Shown here piece after piece: positions 44,864 to 53,200 of a DNA stretch of 64,000 bases; positions within the stretch are counted from its first letter, which is position 1; each line of letters begins with the position of its first letter. The notes under the pieces were generated by a model. The model was given only the letters and a program-made list of their open reading frames with translations. It searched no databases and was not told the DNA's origin. A program made the translations under genes and the position numbers. The stretch comes from Raoultibacter massiliensis. GTDB taxonomy: Bacteria > Actinomycetota > Coriobacteriia > Coriobacteriales > Eggerthellaceae. The DNA lies in NCBI RefSeq assembly GCF_900199545.1, contig NZ_LT962670.1, positions 791,777 to 855,776 on the forward strand, in the 5' to 3' direction.

Positions 44864-44879
44864 TGCGGTGCTCCTTGTG

Positions 44880-45800
44880 CTATTCGGGGTTGAACATGGA
44901 AAGGTATCGTTCCCCCGTATCGGGAAGTACGACTACGATGGTTTTGTTTTCAAATCCGGAGCGCCCCGCCAGCTTTCGCGCTGCGGCAACCGCCGCACCC
45001 GATGAGATGCCGACAAGTACGCCGAGCTTCTTCGCGAGTTCGGCTTGGACCTCGAACGCTTCGGCGGTGGGGATGCGCACGATTTCGTCGTACACGGACG
45101 TATCGAGCGTATCGGGTACGAAGCCGGCCCCGATCCCCTGGATTTTGTGCGGGCCCGCCGTGCCGCCTGAAAGAACGGGGGATTCGTCGGGTTCCACGGC
45201 TGTGATCAGGATGTTCGGATTCTTACTTTTGAGGTAAGCGCCCGCTCCCGAAATGGTGCCGCCCGTTCCGACCCCGGCAACCAGCGCGTCGACCTTTTCT
45301 TCGGCATCGCGCCAGATTTCGGGTCCCGTCGTTTCGAAGTGAATGCGCGGGTTGGCGGGGTTTTCGAACTGCCGGGGCATGAATGCCTTCGGATCGTCGG
45401 CAAGGAGCTCTTCGGCTTTGGCGATGGCTCCGGACATGCCTTTCGCGCCCTCGGTCAATACGAGATCGGCGCCGTAGACCGCCAAAAGCTTTCTGCGCTC
45501 GATGCTCATCGTCTCGGGCATGACGAGCGTAAGACTGTAGCCCCGAGCCGCTGCCAGCATGGCAAGGCCGATGCCCGTGTTGCCGCTTGTCGGTTCGATG
45601 ATGCGGCTGCCGGGTCCGATAAGGCCCGAGGCCTCGGCATCGTCGAGCATGGCTTTCGCAATGCGGTCCTTTATGCTGCCGCCGGGGTTCGCGGCTTCGT
45701 ATTTCCCGAGTATCCGCGCGCCCGAACCGCTTCCCGCTATGCCGGAAATGTCGAGCAGGGGGGTGTTGCCGATCAGTTTGTCGATGTTTCGTGCGTACAT
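44880..45800 (-). CDS. cysK: Cysteine synthase (O-acetylserine sulfhydrylase)
   Basis: A 306-residue PLP enzyme: PLP Lys in GGSIKDRIAKAML, substrate loop PTSGNTGIGLA, phosphate loop GTGGTISG. It makes cysteine from O-acetylserine and sulfide. First gene of the cysK-nifS-nifU operon, just downstream of a promoter and an Rrf2 operator (45841-45890). It starts at ATG 45800 with AGGAGCAGCAACC upstream. Confidence 0.96.
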   Translation of the reverse strand: MYARNIDKLIGNTPLLDISGIAGSGSGARILGKYEAANPGGSIKDRIAKAMLDDAEASGLIGPGSRIIEPTSGNTGIGLAMLAAARGYSLTLVMPETMSIERRKLLAVYGADLVLTEGAKGMSGAIAKAEELLADDPKAFMPRQFENPANPRIHFETTGPEIWRDAEEKVDALVAGVGTGGTISGAGAYLKSKNPNILITAVEPDESPVLSGGTAGPHKIQGIGAGFVPDTLDTSVYDEIVRIPTAEAFEVQAELAKKLGVLVGISSGAAVAAARKLAGRSGFENKTIVVVLPDTGERYLSMFNPE

Positions 45801-45840
45801 GGTTGCTGCTCCTCGTCGTATCCGATTCTCTCGTCACAAA

Positions 45841-45890
45841 ATCCTAGTAATATACTAGGAATAAGATACTCCGATAGAGGAAAAAGTCAA
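45841..45890 (-). promoter_or_regulatory. Promoter of cysK-nifS-nifU with an Rrf2-type operator
   Basis: On the minus strand: TTGACT (45890-45885), 16-base spacer, TATCTT (45868-45863). Immediately downstream lies a palindrome CCTAGTAATATACTAGG (45843-45859), with 7-bp arms around a 3-base centre. The position over the transcription start suggests repression by the Rrf2 regulator encoded divergently at 46114. Confidence 0.75.
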
Positions 45891-46113
45891 GCGGCGTTGC
45901 CGAATGGTCGAAAAACATAGTAAATAAGTATGGAATATGGATTTGGTCGGCAAATCGCGCCGTATGCGCTCTTTGCGGTCGATGGGGTTCCCAAGGCGGT
46001 TACAATGGCATCATTCTGCTTGCGTTGGCTCCGTTCTCGTTCATGCACGAGCGGGGCAGGTGGCCGCTCGGTATGCAGCTGCTTGATTCGGGATCGAACA
46101 ATGGAGGTTCGCA

Positions 46114-46533
46114 ATGATGATTTCGACCAAAGGGCGCTATGCCCTTCGCTTGATGATCGACATCGCCGAACAGGGTGAGGATGCCCGTGTGCCGCTGCGC
46201 GAAGTGGCTGAACGTCAGGGCATTTCCATCAAATACCTCGAACAGCTCGCCGGTAGCCTCGTGCGCGCCGGATTGCTGAAAAGCACGAGGGGCGCCCGCG
46301 GGGGGTACGTCCTTACGCGATCTTCCGACGAGATGACGGCGGGCGATGTGCTGCGCGCCGCCGAGGGCAGCTGCGCGCCGGTTGCTTGCCTTGAAGATGA
46401 TTTCGGCGTTTGCCCGCGACGGAGCGAATGCAACACGATCGCGTTTTGGGAAGGTCTCGATAAGACGATCGAGAATTACGTCGACGGCGTGACGCTTGGC
46501 GATCTGGTGAAGAAGCCGGGGTGCGTGGCGTAA
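46114..46533 (+). CDS. Rrf2-family regulator (IscR/CymR-like)
   Basis: A 139-residue winged-helix regulator: MMISTKGRYALRLMIDIAEQG start and ISIKYLEQLAGSLVRAGLLKSTRGARGGYVL wing are diagnostic. Cys87/92, Cys100 and Cys106 (SCAPVACLEDDFGVCPRRSEC) match the position of the three cysteines in IscR that hold a 2Fe-2S cluster, which CymR lacks. GGAGG is 7 bases before the ATG. It is divergent from cysK-nifS-nifU, so it probably senses cluster or cysteine status and controls that operon. Confidence 0.92.
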   Translation: MMISTKGRYALRLMIDIAEQGEDARVPLREVAERQGISIKYLEQLAGSLVRAGLLKSTRGARGGYVLTRSSDEMTAGDVLRAAEGSCAPVACLEDDFGVCPRRSECNTIAFWEGLDKTIENYVDGVTLGDLVKKPGCVA

Positions 46534-46545
46534 GGCTGCAAAAGC

Positions 46546-46575
46546 GAACGGATGTTTCACGTGAAACATCCGTTC
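46546..46575. promoter_or_regulatory. parS chromosome-partitioning site
   Basis: TGTTTCACGTGAAACA at 46553-46568 is exactly the 16-bp consensus bound by chromosomal ParB. It is nested in a longer, 30-bp perfect palindrome (46546-46575). It lies in the non-coding gap between the Rrf2 gene and the convergent thioredoxin-like gene, so it is not a coding coincidence. Sites of this kind cluster near the replication origin. The hairpin potential could also help terminate the Rrf2 transcript. Confidence 0.85.
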
Positions 46576-46662
46576 GGAAACTGGTTGGTAGAGGCTGTCG
46601 GAGGGCAGCGTGGGAGGCAACCAGGGCCATCTCTCGCGCTGAGAATCCCGCACCAGAGCACA

Positions 46663-46983
46663 TCAGAAGAAATTCGCGAACCGTTCCATTACCTGTTCGG
46701 CGTAATCCTCTCCCACGCAGTAATCTTTGATCTCCCCGTTTGAGAACATGATGGACGTGGGGAACCACTTGGCATTGTAGAAGCGGGCCGATTCGGGGTT
46801 CTTCCACGCATCGATCTTCCCGATAGCCACCTTGTCTTGTGTGTCGGCCAGCTCCTCGATTACCTTGTCGAACTGATACTGCGTGTCCTCTTCACTGGAA
46901 TAGAAGCACACGAGCACGGGCTTTTCTTGGCCTTCGATGAATTCGACGATGTTCTCGTCAGTGAGGATGGTTGCGCTTGCCAT
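46663..46983 (-). CDS. Thioredoxin-fold protein lacking the CxxC active site
   Basis: A 106-residue protein with a thioredoxin pattern: VLVCFYSSEEDTQYQFDKVIEELADTQDKVAIGKIDAWKNPESARFYNAKWFPTSIMFSNGEIKDYCVG (strand, active-site loop, cis-Pro in FPTSIMF). The active-site loop reads SSEEDTQ, so the redox cysteines are gone; one cysteine precedes it. It may act as a chaperone or adaptor rather than a reductase. It follows the DnaA-like gene, 39 bases downstream, in the same orientation. Confidence 0.8.
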   Translation of the reverse strand: MASATILTDENIVEFIEGQEKPVLVCFYSSEEDTQYQFDKVIEELADTQDKVAIGKIDAWKNPESARFYNAKWFPTSIMFSNGEIKDYCVGEDYAEQVMERFANFF

Positions 46984-47022
46984 TGCCTTCTCCGTTCCGC
47001 CGTCAAGGACGGCACTCGTAGG

Positions 47023-47715
47023 TTACCGATGCAATAATTCCTTGATTGCGGAAGCATCCAGGGTTTCCCTGCTCGTGCAATCTTCGTCCGTTACGAGATA
47101 TCGTACGGCGTTCTCGATATCAGCGAAGCGGCCGTTCGCCAGTTCGATGATGCATGCCACGGCGTCGTCGCTGAGCTCGGGGTGGGTTTCGGATCCGTAT
47201 TCTGCCTCCGCTTTGCGCGCAAACGCGCGTTTCCCTTCTTCGTCGAGGGGCTCGATCGTGACAACCTCAAATGAATCGAGCGTCTCGCGCGATTCTTCGA
47301 GGGTGCATTCGGTAAGAGGGATCTGAGAAGTGATTACGGTGTGCAGTCCTTGGCGATCGCGCTCATGCAGCATCAGGGAAAGCAACTGGTCGCCCTTTTC
47401 GGTACGGAGCAGGGGTTCGAGGTCATCGATGATAAGCACGGGCGTTGAGCCTAGCTTCTCGAAGAAGGAATCGTCCGCTTCGAACTGCAATGCAATCGCG
47501 ATATCGGCGCCCGAGCAGGCGAACACCGAGTCGCCCGCCCCGTTTTTCGCAGCGTCTTCGGCCCATCCTCTTACGAGTGCGCTTTTGCCTGCATGATGGG
47601 GGCCCTCGATGAACAGCCTGAGCGGAACGGGTCTGAGTCCGTTGATGCTTTCAAGCGCCTTGACTGCTGAAGCGTTGCCTTGGTTCTCTATGAACACGCC
47701 CATTGATTCTCTCAC
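47023..47715 (-). CDS. DnaA/Hda-like AAA+ ATPase
   Basis: A 230-residue single-domain AAA+ protein. Walker A is GPHHAGKS and Walker B is VLIIDDLE, then a sensor region (TVITSQIPL) and a C-terminal helical lid (LSDDAVACIIELANGRFADIENAV) of the DnaA/Hda/HolB type. No DNA-binding domain IV is present. GTG 47715 has AGGAG six bases upstream. Proximity to parS (1.2 kb away) fits a replication-linked role, but that is inference; the alternative is a chaperone-like loader. Confidence 0.75.
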   Translation of the reverse strand: MRESMGVFIENQGNASAVKALESINGLRPVPLRLFIEGPHHAGKSALVRGWAEDAAKNGAGDSVFACSGADIAIALQFEADDSFFEKLGSTPVLIIDDLEPLLRTEKGDQLLSLMLHERDRQGLHTVITSQIPLTECTLEESRETLDSFEVVTIEPLDEEGKRAFARKAEAEYGSETHPELSDDAVACIIELANGRFADIENAVRYLVTDEDCTSRETLDASAIKELLHR

Positions 47716-47915
47716 GTGCGCTCCTCTCGTCGACGGTTTGCCGGGTAAGCCGCAGCTACCGTCTCACCATACCTCTCGGGTTGCTGACGAGTGGAAACCG
47801 AGAGTATGCTTGTTCAAGCAAAGAAGGCGAAGCCGTATGCTTTTGCGCGCGGCAGCGCCGCATCTGCTGTGCATTTGCAGCCGCTTTGCCTGCGTCCGCC
47901 CGTCGCTCGGCGTTT

Positions 47916-49373
47916 CTATTTCGGATTGCGATCCAAATCGACTTCCATGACCAGCGTGATCAGATCCTGCTGAGTGTGCACGCCTACGCGCTTGTAGATT
48001 TGGAATACCTGTTTTTTCACGGTTCCTTCGGATAAATACAGGCGCTGCATGATGTACTTGGCGTTGCGCCCGCGCGATAGAGCGTCGAATATCTCGGTTT
48101 GGCGCGGTGTCAAATCGTGTTGCTTGGCAAGGGTCATGACCTTCTCGTGCCATGGATCGGTTATGTTCGCAGCGGGGATGCGCTCGCGTTTGCTCTCGAA
48201 GACACCTAGAGAAAGAAGGCTGACGAATGCCACGATGAGCGCTGCTGCTCCGAAAAACCCGAACGCCACGGCAGAAGGTGGCGCGGCGAACGCGAGTACG
48301 GCATAGCTGCTCGCATAGCCCAAGAGCATCCCGGCCGAATTGGTGGCGTGGCGAAAGCCGAACAGGTACACGTCGGAAAGCGTGAGATCCTTTTCTACGA
48401 CGATATGCCGGATCGCGTTCGACAGCGCGCTTGTCACCATGAACGCGGATAGGACGCCTGCGCCGATTATCCGACCGATGTCGGGCGCGAGGGGGATGGC
48501 GATCAGTGCCGCGATGGATCCCAGCATGAAATACCCGCGCGTGGCCGATTTCGAAGGCTTCTTCTTCACCCGCTCGAGCAGAAGAACGGCTATGCCGCTT
48601 GCCAGCCAGACGGATCCCGCAACCGCCAAAGAGGTTTGGTAAGTGCACGTGTATACGAGCGCTCCGAAGGCGATACCGGTCATTGCCTTGGCAGTGGCGG
48701 CGAATACTCGCTGCGGTGCGGTAAGACCTTTGGCACGCATCGCTTCCTTGGGGACGAAAACCCAATCCCTGTACGTGGCTGCGGCCACGGCCAAAAACAT
48801 GCACAGCGATATGACGAGCAGGATATGCAGCGAAAATTGGGTTGCCGATTCATCCAGAAGCGCCGAAAGCAGCAGCATGGCGCCGCAGAGCAGCGTAGCC
48901 GCCACCAGCGTGGTCGAATCGAAGGCCTTGTTCACCAAATGCAGTTTCCAGATCAGGCGGGCGATGGTGAACGCGGCCGCTAGCAGTACGGCTTCGGCGA
49001 TGTCGCTTGGGATGCATAAGGCTGCAACGACGCAGAGGGCGGCTGTGGTCCACAGTGAGAAGAAATGCTTTTTCGCCGTGACCCGATTGGCGGATGCCAT
49101 GAGCGCCAACCCGAATATGCAGCACAGAAGAAGGCAGAACGTCGCCGGCAGCACGCCGCTGAGCGAATCGAGCGGGGCAGGGAGGTTCGAGCACAGTGCA
49201 GCAAGGTCGCCTTGGGAAAACGCGCCGTTGAGCAGCAGGGAAGGAAGCCAGGCGACGGTTGCGGCATAGCCGATCTTCTCGCCCGTTTCAAACACTGTCT
49301 TTTCGGTGTCGGCACCATCGGCGCCCGTTTTCGATTGCTTGACGGCATGCGCATCCGGCTCGTCGTTTGTCAT
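47916..49373 (-). CDS. Membrane-anchored LuxR-type regulator, divergent from molybdoenzyme locus 1
   Basis: A 485-residue protein with about 12 hydrophobic segments in residues 35-400, then a C-terminal LuxR helix-turn-helix (DLTPRQTEIFDALSRGRNAKYIMQRLYLSEGTVKKQVFQIYKRVGVHTQQDLITLVMEV). It has the same architecture as the regulator at 23945. It is divergent from the molybdopterin enzyme at 49632, so it probably senses the substrate in the membrane and activates that operon. ATG 49373 is preceded by GGGGG four bases upstream. Confidence 0.9.
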   Translation of the reverse strand: MTNDEPDAHAVKQSKTGADGADTEKTVFETGEKIGYAATVAWLPSLLLNGAFSQGDLAALCSNLPAPLDSLSGVLPATFCLLLCCIFGLALMASANRVTAKKHFFSLWTTAALCVVAALCIPSDIAEAVLLAAAFTIARLIWKLHLVNKAFDSTTLVAATLLCGAMLLLSALLDESATQFSLHILLVISLCMFLAVAAATYRDWVFVPKEAMRAKGLTAPQRVFAATAKAMTGIAFGALVYTCTYQTSLAVAGSVWLASGIAVLLLERVKKKPSKSATRGYFMLGSIAALIAIPLAPDIGRIIGAGVLSAFMVTSALSNAIRHIVVEKDLTLSDVYLFGFRHATNSAGMLLGYASSYAVLAFAAPPSAVAFGFFGAAALIVAFVSLLSLGVFESKRERIPAANITDPWHEKVMTLAKQHDLTPRQTEIFDALSRGRNAKYIMQRLYLSEGTVKKQVFQIYKRVGVHTQQDLITLVMEVDLDRNPK

Positions 49374-49631
49374 GGTTTCCCCCTGAGAACGCCTGTTACG
49401 CCGACGCAAAGCGGCGGTATTGCTGAAAAAGAATACGCTCAGATGCGTCTGTAAACGCGAACCATACTATTCGTTTCCCCCTTGGTTTTCAAGCTGGTCG
49501 TATGGTGGTGCCGTTCCGAATTCCGTAGCCGGCAGAAGACCCGTTTTTGGACGAGAAGCATCGAGGGCTGGTAGACGGGGCGTTTTCGGGAGAGGAAAGC
49601 AAAGGTTCTTGAGAAACGGAAGGAGAAGAGC

Positions 49632-52070
49632 ATGGCTGACTACAAAGAGTTTCTCGACAGCATCAATCGTGATGCGTACCATGCGGGGGAGTACCAATGG
49701 GAGGAAGATGGATACACTGTAACACGTACGTATCACTATTCACCTCCGGGCTGTCATAGTTCATGCGGCCTGCTGTACTACGTGAAAGACGGAAAGGTCG
49801 AGTTCGTTGAGGGAGACCCCCTCGATCCCTGTGCTAACGGCCGCTTGTGCATGCGGTGCTTGAATCGCGTTGAGGCCATCAACCATCCGGATCGTCTCAA
49901 GTATCCCATGAAACGCGCAGGGGAGCGCGGTGAGAACAAATGGGAGCGCATTACGTGGGATGAAGCCTATGATATCGTCGAGCGTGAGACACGCAAGGTT
50001 TGGGAAGAATACGGCCCAGAATCGATTCTCTGCACAAAAGGTACGGCGCGCGGTACGGTGTGGCAGCTGCATTACTTTTTCCAAGCGGCTTTCAAGACCG
50101 CAAACGTCGCGCACATCGGTTTTACGGGATATGCTTGCTATCTGCCCCGTACGTGCGGCTGCATCGCCCCCATGGGCGATTTTCCCATCGTGGACGCGTC
50201 CCAGGCCCATCCCGATCGCTACATCGCCGACGAGTTCCGCCCGCCTGAGGTATTGGTGGTATGGGGCAACGAGCCGCTCGCTTCGAACGCCGACGGCTAC
50301 ATCGGCCACTGGCTGGTACAGTGCGTGCAGATGGGCTCGAAGATCATCTCGATCGACCCGCGTCTGACATGGTGGGGCGCCCGCGCCGAGTTCTGGCTGC
50401 CCGTTCGCCCTGGCACCGATGCTGCCCTTGCGTGCGCATGGTTGAACATCATCATCAACGAAGATCTGTACGACCACGAGTTCGTGGAGAAGTGGACGAC
50501 CGGCTTCGATGTTATCAAGGAACATGTGCAGGAGTGGACGGCCGAGCGCGCTGCAGAAATCTGCCAGATTCCCGTTGAGGACGTCATTGGTTCGGCGCGC
50601 CTATTCGCTTCGGGTAACAGCTCGGCGATTCAGTGGGGTCTTGCATTCGACCAGAACATGTCGGCTATGGCTCTGAACCTTGCCGCCGTGGACCTCATGG
50701 CCATCTGCGGAAACATCGATACTCCCGGCGGTTGGCTGCTCGTTCACAACGCTTACAACGTATCGCGTGGTTCCGATAACGGCGTGAAATGGGTGGATCC
50801 CGAGGCTGCAAAGAAAAAGGCAACCATGCACTACGTCTTCAACACCGATGGCGAGGACTTCATCCATCAGGCGGCCTCCGAGGCGGTTCTCCATTGCATG
50901 GAAACAGGCGAGCCATACCCCATTAAAATGTGGTACGCCCAGTCCACCAATGAGCTTGCCTGCGCTGCCATGGATGCGCCCCGCCTGTACAAGGCACTGA
51001 AGGACATTCCGTTCATTGCGTACGCCGATCCCTTCCTAACGCCGACCGCTGTGGCGCTCGCCGATGTGGTCATGCCCGTTGCCATGAGCTGCGAGCGCAA
51101 TTCCGCCCGTTCGTGGTGGACGCCTGTTCGCACGCTCTCAAAGGTAACCAGCTATTACGAGGCGAAATCCGATGAAGAGATCATCGTTGAACTGGGTCGA
51201 CGCCTCAACCCGGATGCCTTCCCGTGGGAAACCGCAGAGGATTTCGTGAACTGGTTCTTGACGCCGCAGGCGGGCCTGGCTTCATTCGGGACAAAGGCGT
51301 CCGCAAACAACCAGCTCGATCAGAAGCGCTTTAGCGAGGAGTTCCCGTTTGCCGGCGATTTGGAGGGCTTGCAAAAGGCCGGCGGCCATGCATACGATAA
51401 GTTCAACGCAACCTATCGGAAATACGAAAAAGGCATGCTCCGTCCCGACGGGGAGCCGGGTTTTGCGACGCCAACTGGCCGCATCGAGCTTTCGCCGTTC
51501 ACCTTCAAGGTGTGGGGCCTGACTCCGTGGCCGTACTTCAAGGAGCCCCCGACGGGCCCCGTGACCTCACCCGGCATGTTCAAGGAATACCCGCTTATTC
51601 TTACGTGCGGCGGCCGTTCGTTCGAATTCTTCCATTCCGAGGATCGCCAGGAGCCCACGATGCGCGAATTCCACCAGTGGCCGCTGCTCACCGTTCATCC
51701 CAACGATGCGGAGCGGTACGGCATCCGCGATGGCGAGTGGGTCTGGGTCGAGTCCGACCGCGGTCGTTTCCGTCAGGTCGCTTATGTTTGCGAAAAGGTT
51801 AAGGAAGGCGTTGTGCATGCCGAGCATGCGTGGTGGTATCCGGAGCAGAAAGCCGAGGCGCCGTATTTCTTCGGCACGTTCGACTCTAACGTGAACAACC
51901 TGACCCGCGCCTACGAGGCCGGTGAAGGCGGTGTCGGTTCGGCTATCAAGAACGGCATCTGCAAGATCTATCCCTACAGGGAAGGCGACGAGATGCCATA
52001 CCAGGTTGTTGCCGATCGCGACAGCTGGAACGAGATCATCCCCGGTTCCGATCCCTACGAAGTCTATTAA
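49632..52070 (+). CDS. Molybdopterin enzyme, DMSO-reductase superfamily, catechol-dehydroxylase/transhydroxylase-like
   Basis: An 812-residue catalytic subunit. The first residues carry no Tat signal, so it is cytoplasmic. Cofactor-binding segments are clear: WERITWDEAYDIV, WGNEPLASNADGYIGHW, IDPRLTWWGARAEFWLPVRPGTDAALA and the C-terminal NDAERYGIRDGEWVWVES. The N-terminal cluster site is atypical: Cys41-x3-Cys45 ... Cys73-x2-Cys76 (GRLCMRC) instead of CxxCxxxC...C. The same GRLCxRC variant occurs in its partner at 59088 and, from memory, in catechol dehydroxylases of Eggerthella and Gordonibacter. GGAAGGAG precedes the ATG. It is followed by a small Fe-S subunit, a zinc ribbon, an MFS transporter and a MmgE/PrpD enzyme. 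The substrate is unknown. Confidence 0.88.
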   Translation: MADYKEFLDSINRDAYHAGEYQWEEDGYTVTRTYHYSPPGCHSSCGLLYYVKDGKVEFVEGDPLDPCANGRLCMRCLNRVEAINHPDRLKYPMKRAGERGENKWERITWDEAYDIVERETRKVWEEYGPESILCTKGTARGTVWQLHYFFQAAFKTANVAHIGFTGYACYLPRTCGCIAPMGDFPIVDASQAHPDRYIADEFRPPEVLVVWGNEPLASNADGYIGHWLVQCVQMGSKIISIDPRLTWWGARAEFWLPVRPGTDAALACAWLNIIINEDLYDHEFVEKWTTGFDVIKEHVQEWTAERAAEICQIPVEDVIGSARLFASGNSSAIQWGLAFDQNMSAMALNLAAVDLMAICGNIDTPGGWLLVHNAYNVSRGSDNGVKWVDPEAAKKKATMHYVFNTDGEDFIHQAASEAVLHCMETGEPYPIKMWYAQSTNELACAAMDAPRLYKALKDIPFIAYADPFLTPTAVALADVVMPVAMSCERNSARSWWTPVRTLSKVTSYYEAKSDEEIIVELGRRLNPDAFPWETAEDFVNWFLTPQAGLASFGTKASANNQLDQKRFSEEFPFAGDLEGLQKAGGHAYDKFNATYRKYEKGMLRPDGEPGFATPTGRIELSPFTFKVWGLTPWPYFKEPPTGPVTSPGMFKEYPLILTCGGRSFEFFHSEDRQEPTMREFHQWPLLTVHPNDAERYGIRDGEWVWVESDRGRFRQVAYVCEKVKEGVVHAEHAWWYPEQKAEAPYFFGTFDSNVNNLTRAYEAGEGGVGSAIKNGICKIYPYREGDEMPYQVVADRDSWNEIIPGSDPYEVY

Positions 52071-52094
52071 GAGCCCTGCGAAAGGAGGCAAGCA

Positions 52095-52439
52095 ATGAAA
52101 GGCATTTTGGTTAATTACGAATACTGCACCGGTTGTCACAGCTGCGAAGTGGCGTGCAAGAAGATACTGAACCTTCCCGAAGGCGAGTTCGGCATCAAGC
52201 TAACCGAGATTCTGCCGCATGCATACGAAGGTAAGAGCGGACCCGAGAAGTGGGAATGGACGTATATGCCCGTGCTCACCAAGGCATGCAACATGTGTGA
52301 AGACCGCGTTGAGGCGGGCAAGTTTCCCATGTGCGTCCAGCATTGCCAAGCGTGGTGCATGTATCACGGCGAAGTGGAGGATCTGATGAAGAAGATGGAC
52401 GGCAAAACCCGGTGGGCTTTGCTGACCACAAAGAAGTAG
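52095..52439 (+). CDS. Small Fe-S electron-transfer subunit of molybdoenzyme 1
   Basis: A 114-residue ferredoxin-like protein. Cys11-x2-Cys14-x2-Cys17-x3-Cys21 (YCTGCHSCEVAC) is one 4Fe-4S motif, and CNMC...PMCVQHC provides four more cysteines for a second cluster. The beta subunits of typical DMSO reductases hold four clusters and are about 200 residues; this short form matches the two-cluster partners of cytoplasmic dehydroxylases. AAGGAGG lies 5 bases before the ATG. 24 bases separate it from the catalytic subunit, so they are co-translated. Confidence 0.92.
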   Translation: MKGILVNYEYCTGCHSCEVACKKILNLPEGEFGIKLTEILPHAYEGKSGPEKWEWTYMPVLTKACNMCEDRVEAGKFPMCVQHCQAWCMYHGEVEDLMKKMDGKTRWALLTTKK

Positions 52440-52537
52440 ACCAGGCGCCCGCTTGCGCCGGTTTCGGTCGGGCCGAGCGGGAGCATTGACGGATCGGGCC
52501 GCGTTCTGCCGAGCGCGGCCCGCGGAAAGGAGTAGCT

Positions 52538-52801
52538 ATGTGCTTCAGACCAGCGAACTTGGTCTTGACCAAGACATGCCCCGATTGCGGAGAGATGAGC
52601 GATGCGACGGTAGCGCAATGTCCGAAATGCGGGCGAGATATGATTAACGTCGAACCCGACATGCCCGATCCGAATGCCCCTGGCGTGCCCGGTGCTGCGG
52701 TGTTCGATCCGTCCGACATCGGCAAGCCGCCGAGCGCTCCGAAAGCTCCTGGTGCACCGAGCTCACCCACTCCGCCGAAAGCGCCTGGCGCTCCTCGGTA
52801 A
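52538..52801 (+). CDS. Met-Cys zinc-ribbon protein with Pro/Ala-rich tail (member 1)
   Basis: An 87-residue protein starting MCFRPANL. Cys14/Cys17 (TCPDCG) and Cys28/Cys31 (QCPKCGRDM) form a rubredoxin-like zinc ribbon; Cys2 is an extra conserved cysteine. After residue 45 comes a disordered tail of APGVPGA and KAPGAP units. GGAAAGGAG precedes the ATG. It lies 98 bases after the Fe-S subunit; a hairpin (GGGCCGCG / CGCGGCCC, 52496-52521) sits just before the ribosome site. Function unknown; see the copies at 58752 and 61949. Maturation factor or metal sensor for the enzyme is inference. Confidence 0.8.
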   Translation: MCFRPANLVLTKTCPDCGEMSDATVAQCPKCGRDMINVEPDMPDPNAPGVPGAAVFDPSDIGKPPSAPKAPGAPSSPTPPKAPGAPR

Positions 52802-53107
52802 GGGTGTGGTCGGAATGCCGATCCGCAGGTTGTGAGCTGCTTTTTCGGCGTACCGGCTGGTGTGAACCGGTGGCGCTCGGGTTCGATCTGCAAGCGCGTA
52901 AGAAAGCGAATGCGTGATTTCCGAAAACGAATGAACGGTTTTCTGAAATGTAATATCGGCCAGAAAAAAGACGGAGGTTATTCAGCATTTCGCCGCAGTA
53001 CTATGAGGTTGTGGTTGTGGATTCTGCGACAACTGCGAGAAAGGGGGAGTCGTCGGATGCGCTGACTCTCACACAGGATTCTTCTTACTTCGAGCGGGAG
53101 AAAAATC
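52802..53107. other. AT-rich intergenic stretch before the transporter
   Basis: No gene seen. From about 52,880 the base composition turns visibly AT-richer, and this continues through the transporter and MmgE/PrpD genes to about 56,850. No clear promoter hexamer pair was found; transcription may read through from the zinc-ribbon gene. Confidence 0.4.
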
Positions 53108-53200
53108 ATGTGTGGGGACTGCATGTTAGGTATCGGGTGCGGCCTTGTGTTGTCTGGGATGAACAATAATTTTTTTAAGGAGGGTTTTGCTGATGTCTAG
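53108..53200 (+). CDS. Possible leader peptide, Cys-rich (30 residues)
   Basis: ATG TGT ... reads MCGDCMLGIGCGLVLSGMN and ends at TAG 53198-53200, overlapping the first codons of the MFS gene in another frame. GGGAG lies 7 bases upstream of the ATG, and the transporter's own ribosome site is inside it. It also starts Met-Cys, like the zinc-ribbon proteins. Translational coupling or attenuation of the transporter is possible. Its size makes chance hard to exclude. Confidence 0.3.
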   Translation: MCGDCMLGIGCGLVLSGMNNNFFKEGFADV

